In this document: piece by piece, positions 34,186 through 42,438 of the stretch
How positions within the stretch are numbered: the stretch's first letter is position 1
How the letters are laid out: every line of letters begins with the position of its first letter
NCBI GenBank assembly: GCA_903875225.1
Contig: CAIQVJ010000120.1
Span: 62,001 to 126,000 of the forward strand
From: an uncultured Pseudomonadota bacterium
GTDB lineage: Bacteria; Myxococcota_A; UBA796; SXON01
Length of the DNA stretch: 64,000 nt
Direction: 5' to 3'
Translations under genes and position numbers: made by a program
Notes under the pieces: model-generated
What the model was told of the DNA's origin: nothing
Databases searched by the model: none
Seen by the model: only the letters and a program-made list of their open reading frames with translations

Positions 34186-35126
34186 GGTGCTCCTGGGGTC
34201 GGGATGAACTGGATGGCCTCGGACGTGGCGACGAGCAGCCCGGGCGTCGTAACGACGGGGATGCTGCGGCGCAGGCGGCCGGGCAGGGCGGCGGCCACGG
34301 ACTTCGCGGCGAGGTCGATGACGAACGTGGCGGTGGCGGGCGGGGCATCGCGGTTGCGGAGGACGGTGTCGTCTGTCGACCCATCGGGCTCGGGCCAGGG
34401 GGCGAGCCGGTTGAGCGAGGCCGCGGGTGGGTCTGCGTCGTCCGCGGAGTCTGCGTCGAGATCGGTGAGTTCGCCGAGCAGGTAGCGTCCGCTGGGGTCG
34501 ATGTAGAGCCCATACGCCGGGTTTTCGAGGGAAAGGGTCCAGTGGGGCTCGAACGTGGCGGGGTCGAGCGCGCGCAGCACACCATCGGGCCAGGCGAGGA
34601 CGTACAGCTCCCGTCCGGTCGGGTGGAGCGCCACGGTGGCAGGCCACGGCTGCTGGGCTTCCTGCAGGCCCAGGCGGACCGCCTTGATGCCGTGCCCGGT
34701 GTGCATCAGCGTGGACCCGTTGCCGGGCAGCAGGGCGATCCGCCCGCCGTCCGGCGCCACCACGAGGCGGTAGAAGCCGACCCGGCCGGAGTCATGGGTG
34801 GCCGCGGAGAGTTGGCGGGCGAACATCGCAGCCTGGCCGTCCTGATCGAGCTCCTCCGGTGCCGCGTCGGGGGCTGCCGCGGGGGCGCCGAGTCCGGGCA
34901 GATCGGCAGGGTCCGTCCAGGCCGTGCGCTGGCCGGGCATGGTCGCGGCGAAGGACCACCGGCCCGACGCGTCGATCGCCTCGCATCGGGCATCCGGCGC
35001 ACAGACCGCGTCGACGAGCCCGACCCACGGCGACCAGGGTTGCTTCGCGCCGGAGGCGGTGGTGGTGGGGTGGGGCGTATGCCTGCACCCGACGAGGAGC
35101 AGCAGCAGCGGGAAGGTGGAGCGCAC
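34182..35126 (-). CDS. Lipoprotein with a beta-propeller-like domain
   Basis: 314 residues: signal MRSTFPLLLLLVGC with lipobox LVGC, then a sequence with propeller-like blades (LHPTGRELYVLAWPDGVL, LDPATFEPHW). Function unknown. The GTG start at 35126 has TTACTT six bases upstream, a weak match to the leaderless pattern. It is upstream of and coupled to bcp by ATGA. Confidence 0.65.
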   Translation of the reverse strand: MRSTFPLLLLLVGCRHTPHPTTTASGAKQPWSPWVGLVDAVCAPDARCEAIDASGRWSFAATMPGQRTAWTDPADLPGLGAPAAAPDAAPEELDQDGQAAMFARQLSAATHDSGRVGFYRLVVAPDGGRIALLPGNGSTLMHTGHGIKAVRLGLQEAQQPWPATVALHPTGRELYVLAWPDGVLRALDPATFEPHWTLSLENPAYGLYIDPSGRYLLGELTDLDADSADDADPPAASLNRLAPWPEPDGSTDDTVLRNRDAPPATATFVIDLAAKSVAAALPGRLRRSIPVVTTPGLLVATSEAIQFIPTPGAP

Positions 35127-35185
35127 GGCGCGAAGTAACCGACGGGCCCCCCGATCCTTGATAGGCCCTCCCCGAGAGGTGTTTC

Positions 35186-35995
35186 TTGCAGGACAAGCGT
35201 GGGTCGCGCGGGAAACCGGGGCGACCGAACCATCCAGGAAAGCCGGCGGCGAGCCCGGAGCAGACCGCGCGGAAGCGCAAGGTGGCCGACCTGCAGAAGC
35301 AGGGGCTGACGCTGGCGCTCGCACAGGCCGTGGCGAACGGTCAACTCACGCTGAACGATGCCGTGGTGCGCCTGCAGCGGGACGACGAGGCCAGCCGCCT
35401 CGTGCGGCTGCATGGGCTGGAGCGTGCTCTGGCGATGCAGATCGCGATGGGCCACGCCGACCTGGCGGCAACTCTCACGTCGCGCAGGGTGGAGGCCCAG
35501 CTCGCGGAGAACGGGTTCCGATCGGTGTTCGACAGCTCGGGTCCGACCTGGTCGGTGGGGTTCTACGGGCAGAAGACGCGTCCGCTCGTGTTCCTGCACA
35601 ACGAGCAGTACGAGGTCGAGGCGAGGGATGCCGACGCCCCGGGCGCGCAGCCGGAACGCGTCCACAAGACTACGGTGAAGTACGCCTACCTGGCGAGTGA
35701 CTACAAGGCCGTACGCAAGCACCTGGACTACGACAAGGAGCTGCGCGCACAACCCGCCGAGCCGCATCTGCGCCCGCAGGACCGCTACGCCTGCTCCAAC
35801 CGCAAGATCGGCGCCTGGTGGGACGCGAAGACCCAGGTGCGGTTCACGACCGTGGAGGGGGAGGTGTTCACGGGGGAGATCACCTGGTTCTCCCGGTTCG
35901 AGGTCGGGCTCAAGACCCGTGCAGGTGTCGAGGTGATCCTCTTCCGCCATGCGCTGGCCGATGCCTCGGAAGTCCGCCGCGAGGAGAAGCACTGA
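35186..35995 (+). CDS. Protein with a C-terminal Hfq-like Sm domain
   Basis: 269 residues. The N-terminus is basic and Pro/Gly-rich, followed by helical segments to about residue 200. Residues about 216-260 read like Hfq: VEGEVFTGEITWF for the Sm1 region and a tail LFRHALAD that aligns with the Hfq KHA motif (Arg254-His255-Ala256). The Sm fold would bind U- or A-rich RNA in a hexamer or ring. Start TTG at 35186 follows GAGAGG. The stop overlaps the RdgC-like gene (TGATG). This is inference from motif alignment, not a database match. Confidence 0.6.
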   Translation: MQDKRGSRGKPGRPNHPGKPAASPEQTARKRKVADLQKQGLTLALAQAVANGQLTLNDAVVRLQRDDEASRLVRLHGLERALAMQIAMGHADLAATLTSRRVEAQLAENGFRSVFDSSGPTWSVGFYGQKTRPLVFLHNEQYEVEARDADAPGAQPERVHKTTVKYAYLASDYKAVRKHLDYDKELRAQPAEPHLRPQDRYACSNRKIGAWWDAKTQVRFTTVEGEVFTGEITWFSRFEVGLKTRAGVEVILFRHALADASEVRREEKH

Positions 35996-36624
35996 TGGGC
36001 GCTCTCAAGGGGGCGATCTCGGCCCGGCGGTACCAGGTGCTGGGCGAGATCCCCGAGAATTTCACCGGCTTGTACATCGACAAGTTGAACGACAACGCCT
36101 TCCGCGACGCGCTCTCGGCGGCGCACAAGGAAGAGCGGCAGGGATGGGTGCAGGTGCACAACCTGCTCGACACCGAATTCGACGATTCGAACCTGTGGCT
36201 CTACCAGCAATACGCCGTCTTCGCGATGCGCGTGGACAAGAAGGTGCTCCCCGCCACGCTGTTCCGGGCGATGTTGCAGAAGCGGCAGCAGACGTGGTGC
36301 AAGGCGAACAATCGCGAGAAGGTCCCGTTCTCGGTGAAGGCGGAGCTGCGCGAGACGCTGGAGACCGAGATGCTCGCACAGACCCTGCCACGGGTCACCA
36401 TCGCCGAGGTCGTGTGGAACACCCGGGAGGGCTGGGTCCTGTTCCACAGCCACGCCGAGGCGCAGAACGACCGTTTTCGCAAGCTTTTTCACCGAACCTT
36501 CGGGTTCATACTCCGCCCGTTCGCGCCGCTCGACTACCTCTCCGACATGCCCGAGGTCGCGGATCGATTGATGGCTTCGGGCGGCACGGACCTCCGCTCG
36601 GTGCACACAGAGGGTGATGTATGA
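35995..36624 (+). CDS. RdgC-like protein, N-terminal module
   Basis: 209 residues. The run WLYQQYAVFAMRVDKKVLPA, the basic helix LFRAMLQKRQQTW and the block LRETLETEMLAQTLPR resemble the first part of recombination-associated protein RdgC, a ring-shaped DNA-binding protein. ATG at 35995 overlaps the preceding stop; its end overlaps the next gene by ATGA. Confidence 0.65.
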   Translation: MGALKGAISARRYQVLGEIPENFTGLYIDKLNDNAFRDALSAAHKEERQGWVQVHNLLDTEFDDSNLWLYQQYAVFAMRVDKKVLPATLFRAMLQKRQQTWCKANNREKVPFSVKAELRETLETEMLAQTLPRVTIAEVVWNTREGWVLFHSHAEAQNDRFRKLFHRTFGFILRPFAPLDYLSDMPEVADRLMASGGTDLRSVHTEGDV

Positions 36625-37184
36625 CCCAGAATGAAGCGGCAGATTTTGGCGATGCAGGTGAGGGTGTGCCGGGTGGCGCGGACGACGAGACGCCGCCCCA
36701 CATCGCGAGCGACTTCTACCTGTGGCTCTGGTTCACGAGCGAGGTGGGCCGCGGGCAGATCGACGTGCCGGACGAGTCGCCGTTCACGTGGTGGGTGGAC
36801 GACCGGCTCTCGTTCCGCTCCGCGGGAGAGGACAAGGTCAACGCCGTGCTCACCGGGGAGAACCCCTCCACGACTCCCGAGGCGCGCGCCGCGCTCGCGG
36901 GCGGGAAGGTGCTGCGCGACGTGCGGCTGGCCATCCGGCGCGACGATCGCGAATACGCGGTGACCCTGCGTGGCGCCAACATCGCCATCGCAGGAGCCAA
37001 GCTGCCGGCGCTGTTGAAGACCGGCGACCCCGCGGAGATCATCCTGGAGCGCATGTTCCTGTACGAGGAACTCCACTGGATCGTCGGCACGCTCTTCCGC
37101 GCGTTCGGGGAGGCCCGAGCGGGCGACGGCTGGTCGCCCTTCGCGGACCGGATGCGGGAGTGGGCCGCGGGTCGGGTGGGGTAG
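36621..37184 (+). CDS. Probable RdgC C-terminal module
   Basis: 187 residues. After an acidic start the motif DFYLWLWFTSEVGRGQI, a charged middle and IILERMFLYEELHW follow, similar to the C-terminal half of RdgC-type proteins. Together with the previous gene it would form a two-gene (split) RdgC. It is coupled to the RdgC-like gene by ATGA and ends directly before the response regulator. The family link is inferred. Confidence 0.5.
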   Translation: MTQNEAADFGDAGEGVPGGADDETPPHIASDFYLWLWFTSEVGRGQIDVPDESPFTWWVDDRLSFRSAGEDKVNAVLTGENPSTTPEARAALAGGKVLRDVRLAIRRDDREYAVTLRGANIAIAGAKLPALLKTGDPAEIILERMFLYEELHWIVGTLFRAFGEARAGDGWSPFADRMREWAAGRVG

Positions 37185-38540
37185 ATGCCGAAGCCGACGC
37201 TCCGCGTGCTCGTCGTCGACGACGAGGAGAGCCTGCGCCACGTGCTCGGCCTGATGCTGGGGCGCGTGGGGTACGAGGTCTCGAGCGCGCGCAACGGCCG
37301 CGAGGCGCTCGGCAGGCTCGGCGGCGCGGATGTCGTGCTGTGTGACATCCGGATGCCGGAGATGGACGGTCTCCAGTTCCTCGACGCCCTGCCCGAGGGC
37401 GCCCCTCCCGTGGTGATGATGAGCGCCTACGGCACGGTGGACACCGCGCTGGAGGCGATGCGGCGGGGCGCGTACGACTATGTCGCGAAGCCGTTCAAGC
37501 AGGACGAGATCGTGCTCACGCTGCGAAAGCTGGAGGAGCGGGAGCGGCTGCTCGCGGACCGTGGTGCGCTGGCTGTCGAGAACGCGCGGCTTGCGGCCCG
37601 GGTGGGCGAACCCGTCGAGGGGTTCATCTCCCATGCTCCGGCGATGCGGGAGGTGCTGCGGATCGCGAGCCGGGTCGCCCCGCACGACACCACCGTGCTC
37701 ATCACGGGCGAGAGCGGGACGGGGAAGGAGGTGTTGGCCCGCGCCGTGCACCGGTTGTCGGCCCGCTCCGCGAGGCCGTGGGTCGCCGTGAACTGTGCTG
37801 CGATCCCCGACAACCTGCTGGAGAGCGAGCTTTTCGGCTACGTGCGCGGCGCCTTCACGGGTGCGGATCGGTCCCATCCCGGCCTGTTCGAACAGGCAGA
37901 TGGCGGAACGCTCTTCCTCGACGAGATCGGGGATCTTCCGCTGGCGCTGCAGGGAAAACTGCTGCGAGCCCTGCAGGAGGGCACGGTGCGGCGGCTTGGC
38001 GCCCGCGCGGACGAGAAGGTGGACGTGCGTGTGCTCGCCGCTTCGGCCCGGGCGCTCACGCCCCCCGGGTTCCGCGAGGACTTGTACTACCGCCTCGCCG
38101 TCGTGCACCTGCACCTGCCGCCGCTGCGGGAGCGTCCCGAGGACGTTCCGCTCCTGCTCGAACACCTCCTGGATGGGCTTGCCGCGCGCCTTCGGCTCCC
38201 CCGACCCGCGGTGGACGACGAGGCGCGCCGGGTGATCCTGCATCACAGTTGGCCGGGCAACGTACGTCAGCTCGAGAATGCGCTCGAGCGTGCGATGGTC
38301 GTTTGCGACGGCAAGGTGCTCGCCTGCGAGGATCTGCCACGGGAGGTCGCCCGGCCTGCGGCATCGACCCCCACTCCGGGCGACCTGTCGATCCCCCGCC
38401 AGACCGAGGCGCTCGAACGGCGGCTCATCGAGCAGGCCCTCAAGGAGAGCAACGGCAACAAAGCCGCCGCTGCGCGCGTGCTGGAGATCTCGTACAAGGC
38501 CCTGCTCTACAAGGTGCGCGAGTTCGGGTTGGACTCATGA
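37185..38540 (+). CDS. NtrC-family sigma54-dependent response regulator
   Basis: 451 residues: receiver domain with phosphoacceptor Asp54 (DIRMPEMDG) and KPF, sigma54-interacting AAA+ domain with Walker A GESGTGKE (about 175-182) and GAFTGA (222-227), and a C-terminal Fis-type HTH ([14 protein letters not shown]). It activates sigma54 promoters. No histidine kinase is adjacent. The minor-pilin operon starts 1.0 kb downstream with a candidate sigma54 promoter, so pilus control is plausible but unproven. Confidence 0.95.
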   Translation: MPKPTLRVLVVDDEESLRHVLGLMLGRVGYEVSSARNGREALGRLGGADVVLCDIRMPEMDGLQFLDALPEGAPPVVMMSAYGTVDTALEAMRRGAYDYVAKPFKQDEIVLTLRKLEERERLLADRGALAVENARLAARVGEPVEGFISHAPAMREVLRIASRVAPHDTTVLITGESGTGKEVLARAVHRLSARSARPWVAVNCAAIPDNLLESELFGYVRGAFTGADRSHPGLFEQADGGTLFLDEIGDLPLALQGKLLRALQEGTVRRLGARADEKVDVRVLAASARALTPPGFREDLYYRLAVVHLHLPPLRERPEDVPLLLEHLLDGLAARLRLPRPAVDDEARRVILHHSWPGNVRQLENALERAMVVCDGKVLACEDLPREVARPAASTPTPGDLSIPRQTEALERRLIEQALKESNGNKAAAARVLEISYKALLYKVREFGLDS

Positions 38541-39466
38541 ACGCCCGGGTTCTGGCGGGGTCCGTCCTGGCCGTGCTCGGGCTCGCCCTCGGAGTCTGGT
38601 GGCTCGAGTCGAACAGCCTGGGGTCCGACCTTCGCGCAGGGCAGGCGGCCGTGGACGCCGGCCGACCGGACCTCGCGGAGGCCGCGTTCCGCCGAGCGCT
38701 CACGAGGGACCCCGACAACGAACAGGCGATGTACGGCATCGGATGGGCCTGGCACATGGCGGGACAGGAGGATCAGGCCCGTGAGGCGTTCAAGCTCCTC
38801 CAGGAGGTGCATCCGGAGAGCCCGCTCGGGTACAAGGGCATCGGCAGCGTTTGGATGGCCCAGGGCAACGTGAAGGAGGCAAAGGTGGCCTTCGAGCGCG
38901 CGTTGAAGGCCGCGGGCCCGGTGCCTGCGGCCGGCCAGGGGGGGTGTGGAGGGGAGAGTCCGGGCTCGGACCCCTCGGCGATCGAGAACAGCCTCGCGCT
39001 GCTGGCCCTCTCCCAGCGGGACGGCGCGGCGGCGCTCGCCAGCTACGAGGCGCTGCTCCAGCGCGAGCCGGAGCGCGCGGAGTTCCTTCAAGGGCGCGCC
39101 GAGGCGCTGCTCCTGCTGGGCAGGGACGACGATGCGCTGGCCGCCTCCGTCGAGGCGGTGCAGCGATCCGCCGGGCTCTCGGGTGCGGGCGGGACCCGCG
39201 TGATGGCGATGGCGCTGCTGACACACGCCCGCGCGCTCATCGCGGTGAGCGGGGGCCGCGTGGACACCACCCGGTGCTCGGAGACCGCCACGCCCGTCTA
39301 CGCCTGGCTCGACGAGGCGGATCGCGATCTCGACAAGGCGGAGGCTCTCGGAATGTCCGTCCCCTCGATCCAGGGCGTCCGTCGGACCGTGCTCGACCGC
39401 CGCGCTCGCGTGGACGACGATTGCCCGGGGCAACGCGCCGTGGCGATGCCACCGAGGGACAAATAG
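38537..39466 (+). CDS. Membrane-anchored TPR protein
   Basis: 309 residues: a single N-terminal membrane anchor (VLAVLGLALGVWWL) then TPR-like repeats (AAFRRALTRDPDNEQAMYGIG, KVAFERAL). Coupled to the response regulator by ATGA. It likely forms a scaffold in the inner membrane or periplasm. The following 103 bases to the pilin operon hold its promoters. Confidence 0.7.
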   Translation: MNARVLAGSVLAVLGLALGVWWLESNSLGSDLRAGQAAVDAGRPDLAEAAFRRALTRDPDNEQAMYGIGWAWHMAGQEDQAREAFKLLQEVHPESPLGYKGIGSVWMAQGNVKEAKVAFERALKAAGPVPAAGQGGCGGESPGSDPSAIENSLALLALSQRDGAAALASYEALLQREPERAEFLQGRAEALLLLGRDDDALAASVEAVQRSAGLSGAGGTRVMAMALLTHARALIAVSGGRVDTTRCSETATPVYAWLDEADRDLDKAEALGMSVPSIQGVRRTVLDRRARVDDDCPGQRAVAMPPRDK

Positions 39467-39514
39467 TTCCCAGATGGGAAAATATTTCTCACGCTGGCGA
39501 ACTTCGGTTTGCGG

Positions 39515-39528
39515 GGATTGGAGCTTGC
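39515..39528 (+). promoter_or_regulatory. Candidate sigma54 promoter for the minor-pilin operon
   Basis: GG at 39515-39516 and GC at 39527-39528 are separated by exactly ten bases, as required at -24/-12, and the -12 side is TTGCA. The -24 side is a weak match (GGGAT rather than TGGCAC). An NtrC-type regulator gene is 1 kb upstream, and pilins are commonly sigma54-dependent. Confidence 0.35.
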
Positions 39529-39557
39529 ATGGAAGCCCCACCCGGAGCCTCCTGGGG

Positions 39558-39563
39558 TATGAT
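39558..39563 (+). promoter_or_regulatory. Candidate -10 box for a leaderless mRNA (FimT-like gene)
   Basis: TATGAT, then TCTTGC, then the ATG at 39570. The box is close to consensus and the start codon falls at the expected +1. It competes with the sigma54 candidate 30 bases upstream; both could be used. Confidence 0.45.
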
Positions 39564-39569
39564 TCTTGC

Positions 39570-40274
39570 ATGGACCCCGGCCATGCGCAGCTCCGCAAAT
39601 CCAGCCTCCGCATCCGCTCCGGGCACTCGCTCGTCGAGCTTGCGGTGGTCATCGCGCTGCTCTCGGTGCTTGCGTTGATCGGGTGGTCGAGCGCGAGGGA
39701 CCAGGTGGGCGCCTTCCGCCTGATGGGCGCTGCCCGCTTGTTCCAGTCCGACGTACAGGGCCTCCGCGCGCTCGCGATTGCAGAGAATCGTGAGGCCCGC
39801 CTGCTCCTCGTCGAGGCGGACACCGACATGAACCCGGAGGAGCCGCAGATCGGCATGTGGCTCCTGCAGGTAGGCAATCGCTCCAGCGGCAGCACGGAGT
39901 GGGACACGCTCCCGGTCGATGTCGACGGCGTGGCCGACGGCGGGCAGGGCGAGCGCAGTCTCGATGTCGGCGGCGCTGAGGAGCGGCCCGGCATCAGCGT
40001 CGCCGCGTGGGTGCCGCTCGCGGGTCCGGGACTCGGGAACGCAGACGGCATCGTGTTTTCACCCCGTGGCTTCGTCGCCAATCCTGCTTCGGACTTCGTG
40101 GACGGCTACATCACCGTCCAGGTGGTCAACAAGCGGGGAAACCGCGCTGACGACGGCACGTTCCCGCATGTCAGCCTCCGCATCGCTCGCGGTGGCCTGG
40201 CGCACATGGAAACTTCAGAAGGCACCGCGCTCGCCGATGGCAGCGTGGGGGCCGGAGGCACCACCACCCAATGA
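39570..40274 (+). CDS. GspH/FimT-like type IV minor pilin
   Basis: 234 residues. The prepilin site is RSG^HSLVELAVVIAL, with Glu at +5, then a hydrophobic helix. It is cleaved by PilD and inserted into the pilus or its priming complex. ATG at 39570 gives a 24-residue leader to the Gly. The stop overlaps the next gene by ATGA. Confidence 0.85.
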   Translation: MDPGHAQLRKSSLRIRSGHSLVELAVVIALLSVLALIGWSSARDQVGAFRLMGAARLFQSDVQGLRALAIAENREARLLLVEADTDMNPEEPQIGMWLLQVGNRSSGSTEWDTLPVDVDGVADGGQGERSLDVGGAEERPGISVAAWVPLAGPGLGNADGIVFSPRGFVANPASDFVDGYITVQVVNKRGNRADDGTFPHVSLRIARGGLAHMETSEGTALADGSVGAGGTTTQ

Positions 40275-40780
40275 CGTCCGCCCTTCGGACCCGCGTGCGC
40301 ACCCGGTCGGGCTTCACGCTCATCGAGATCATGATCGCATCCGCGATCCTGGGTCTCTCGCTGGTCGTGATGTTCGGCCTGCACAGCCAGGCCGTGCGCT
40401 CGAACATGAACGCGCACCGCATGACCGATTGCACGTATCTGGCGCAATCCCAGCTGGAGCACCTGCTCGCCGAGGACTGGAGCCGCAGCACGGCGGCGAC
40501 GGATCTCGTCGACCTCGGCGGTACCGACCCTGCGACCATGGAGACCTGGGACCTGCTCGAGCACACGCCGCCCGATCCCAGCGTGAACGCGGCGAACGAC
40601 ATCGATCCGCTGCACGGACCGCTGATCTACCAGATCTCGTGGGATGTCCAGGGGATGGGCGGAACCACATCGGCGGGGGACGACTGGCTCCGGCTTCGGG
40701 TTCGCTGCACCTACCCCGATTCCCAGTTCAATACCCGCCACGCCGCGACGGTTTCAAGCTATCGTTTCAGGGACTCCTGA
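40271..40780 (+). CDS. pilV: PilV-like minor pilin
   Basis: 169 residues with the prepilin motif TRSG^FTLIEIMIASAI and Glu at +5. Pilus-tip or priming-complex subunit. ATGA overlap upstream and TGATG overlap downstream, so strictly coupled within the operon. Confidence 0.85.
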   Translation: MTSALRTRVRTRSGFTLIEIMIASAILGLSLVVMFGLHSQAVRSNMNAHRMTDCTYLAQSQLEHLLAEDWSRSTAATDLVDLGGTDPATMETWDLLEHTPPDPSVNAANDIDPLHGPLIYQISWDVQGMGGTTSAGDDWLRLRVRCTYPDSQFNTRHAATVSSYRFRDS

Positions 40781-41889
40781 TGTTGCGCCTCCCCGCCACC
40801 TCCCGACCTCTGCGGCTTGCGGGCCGTGGCGGCTTCACGCTCATCGAGCTGATGATCGCGTCTGCGATCGGCGCCTTCGTCGTGGCCGCCCTGTACGCCC
40901 TGTTCATCGGGCAGATGCGGCAGTTCATGTACCAGGACGCCCAGATGGAGATGCACCAGAACATGCGTCTGGGCATGGACATCCTCACGCGCACGACCCG
41001 CATGGCGGGCTACGGCACCGGGAGCCTGACCCGTGGGGCGTTCGGTGACGGGGGCGACCCGGATGCCACACTCTCCGCGGTCATCTCCTACGATGGTGCT
41101 GGCCCGAACGGGTCGGATGCCATCACCGTCGTCTCGATGGACCCCTCGCTGGTGTTCAACACGTACGAGACCTCGCCCCCGCCATGCTCCTCGACGACGC
41201 TGAACGTGGTGCCGTCGGTGAACGACAACGCCGCGAAGCTCGGGCAGTTCCAGGGCGGCGAGATGATCCTGTGCGTCGACTACGCGGGCATCGGGCAGTT
41301 CTCGAGCTACCTCTGGAGCCTCACCAGCGCCCCGGACGCGTCCTCGGGTGTGCTGAGCATCTCCGACGGCACCGCCTTCGCAGACTACCTGAACACCTGC
41401 GGCGGCACTGACAACCTTCCGATGATCATGACGTGCTCCCGAGCGGAGGTGGCCACCTTCTACATCGACGCGGATGACACCGACGGTGTCGGCGCCGGCA
41501 GCGCGGACCACCCCGTGCTGATGATGGACCTCGACTTCGAGTCTCCGGACAACGACGACATCCCTGTGGTGGACAACGTCGAGGACTTCCAGGTCGCGTA
41601 CTGCGTGCGCCCCACGTCGGGTCACACGACCTGCGACGAGTCCCTCCCCGCGGACGCGGTCGGCTCGGACTGGTACAGCACCATCTCGGCGGCCCAGGTT
41701 CCCAATCTCTACATGGTCCGCATGACGCTCGTGGTGCGCTCCGCGAGACCTGACCTCGCCCATGTCTTCGAGGGCGCGCGGCTCTCCGTGGAGGACAACC
41801 ACCCCGCGGCGACCTCGGACCACTACTACCGGCAGATCATGACGACCCGCATCGCGGTTCGTAACCTTCGTCTCCAGGCGAACCTGTGA
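40780..41889 (+). CDS. pilW: PilW-like minor pilin
   Basis: 369 residues with GRGG^FTLIELMIASAI, Glu at +5, then a long C-terminal globular domain with several Cys (PPPCSST, CGGTD, CSRAEV) and acidic, Asp-rich loops. It fits PilW in size and position (pilV-pilW-pilX-pilY1). Confidence 0.85.
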   Translation: MLRLPATSRPLRLAGRGGFTLIELMIASAIGAFVVAALYALFIGQMRQFMYQDAQMEMHQNMRLGMDILTRTTRMAGYGTGSLTRGAFGDGGDPDATLSAVISYDGAGPNGSDAITVVSMDPSLVFNTYETSPPPCSSTTLNVVPSVNDNAAKLGQFQGGEMILCVDYAGIGQFSSYLWSLTSAPDASSGVLSISDGTAFADYLNTCGGTDNLPMIMTCSRAEVATFYIDADDTDGVGAGSADHPVLMMDLDFESPDNDDIPVVDNVEDFQVAYCVRPTSGHTTCDESLPADAVGSDWYSTISAAQVPNLYMVRMTLVVRSARPDLAHVFEGARLSVEDNHPAATSDHYYRQIMTTRIAVRNLRLQANL

Positions 41890-42431
41890 TGCGTACGCTC
41901 CAACCCGCCCTGCTTCGGTCCCGCCGCGGTCGTCGCGGCTACGCCATGCTCATCGCGATGATCCTGATGGCGGTGCTCGCCGTGATCGGTGCGACCTCGC
42001 TGTCGATCGCGGGCGTCGACCAGCGCATCGCGGTCCACAACATGCGCCACATGACGATCAGCGATTCCGCAGACGCCGGAACGGGCCACTCCCGCTACTC
42101 CTTGATGTTCGCCGACCCCGCCAATGAGGGCTGGGACCCGTCCACGGCCCAGACATTCGTGACGAAGGACGACGCCGACCCGATGTACCAGGGCATCACG
42201 TTCCCGACCACGCTCGGAAACTACTGGGTAGACGCCGCCTATCTGAAGTGCTCCAACCCGCCCCCGGGCTACAGCACCGAAAACGGCAACACAGCGTTCC
42301 GTTCGGACTACTGGAACATGACAGCGCAGGCCGAGTACATGGCCGAGGACTGGACGGATATGAACCCCACCCGCGCCACCGTGGTCGCCACCTTGAGAAA
42401 GGTGGTGTCCGGTGGCTGCAAGATCCGCTGA
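41889..42431 (+). CDS. pilX: PilX-like minor pilin
   Basis: 180 residues: a basic leader, then RRG^YAMLIAMILMAVLAVIG. There is no Glu at +5, as is usual for PilX/GspK-type minor pilins. GTG at 41886 is an alternative start. Position between pilW and pilY1 supports the call. Confidence 0.78.
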   Translation: MRTLQPALLRSRRGRRGYAMLIAMILMAVLAVIGATSLSIAGVDQRIAVHNMRHMTISDSADAGTGHSRYSLMFADPANEGWDPSTAQTFVTKDDADPMYQGITFPTTLGNYWVDAAYLKCSNPPPGYSTENGNTAFRSDYWNMTAQAEYMAEDWTDMNPTRATVVATLRKVVSGGCKIR

Positions 42432-42438
42432 GGTGACC

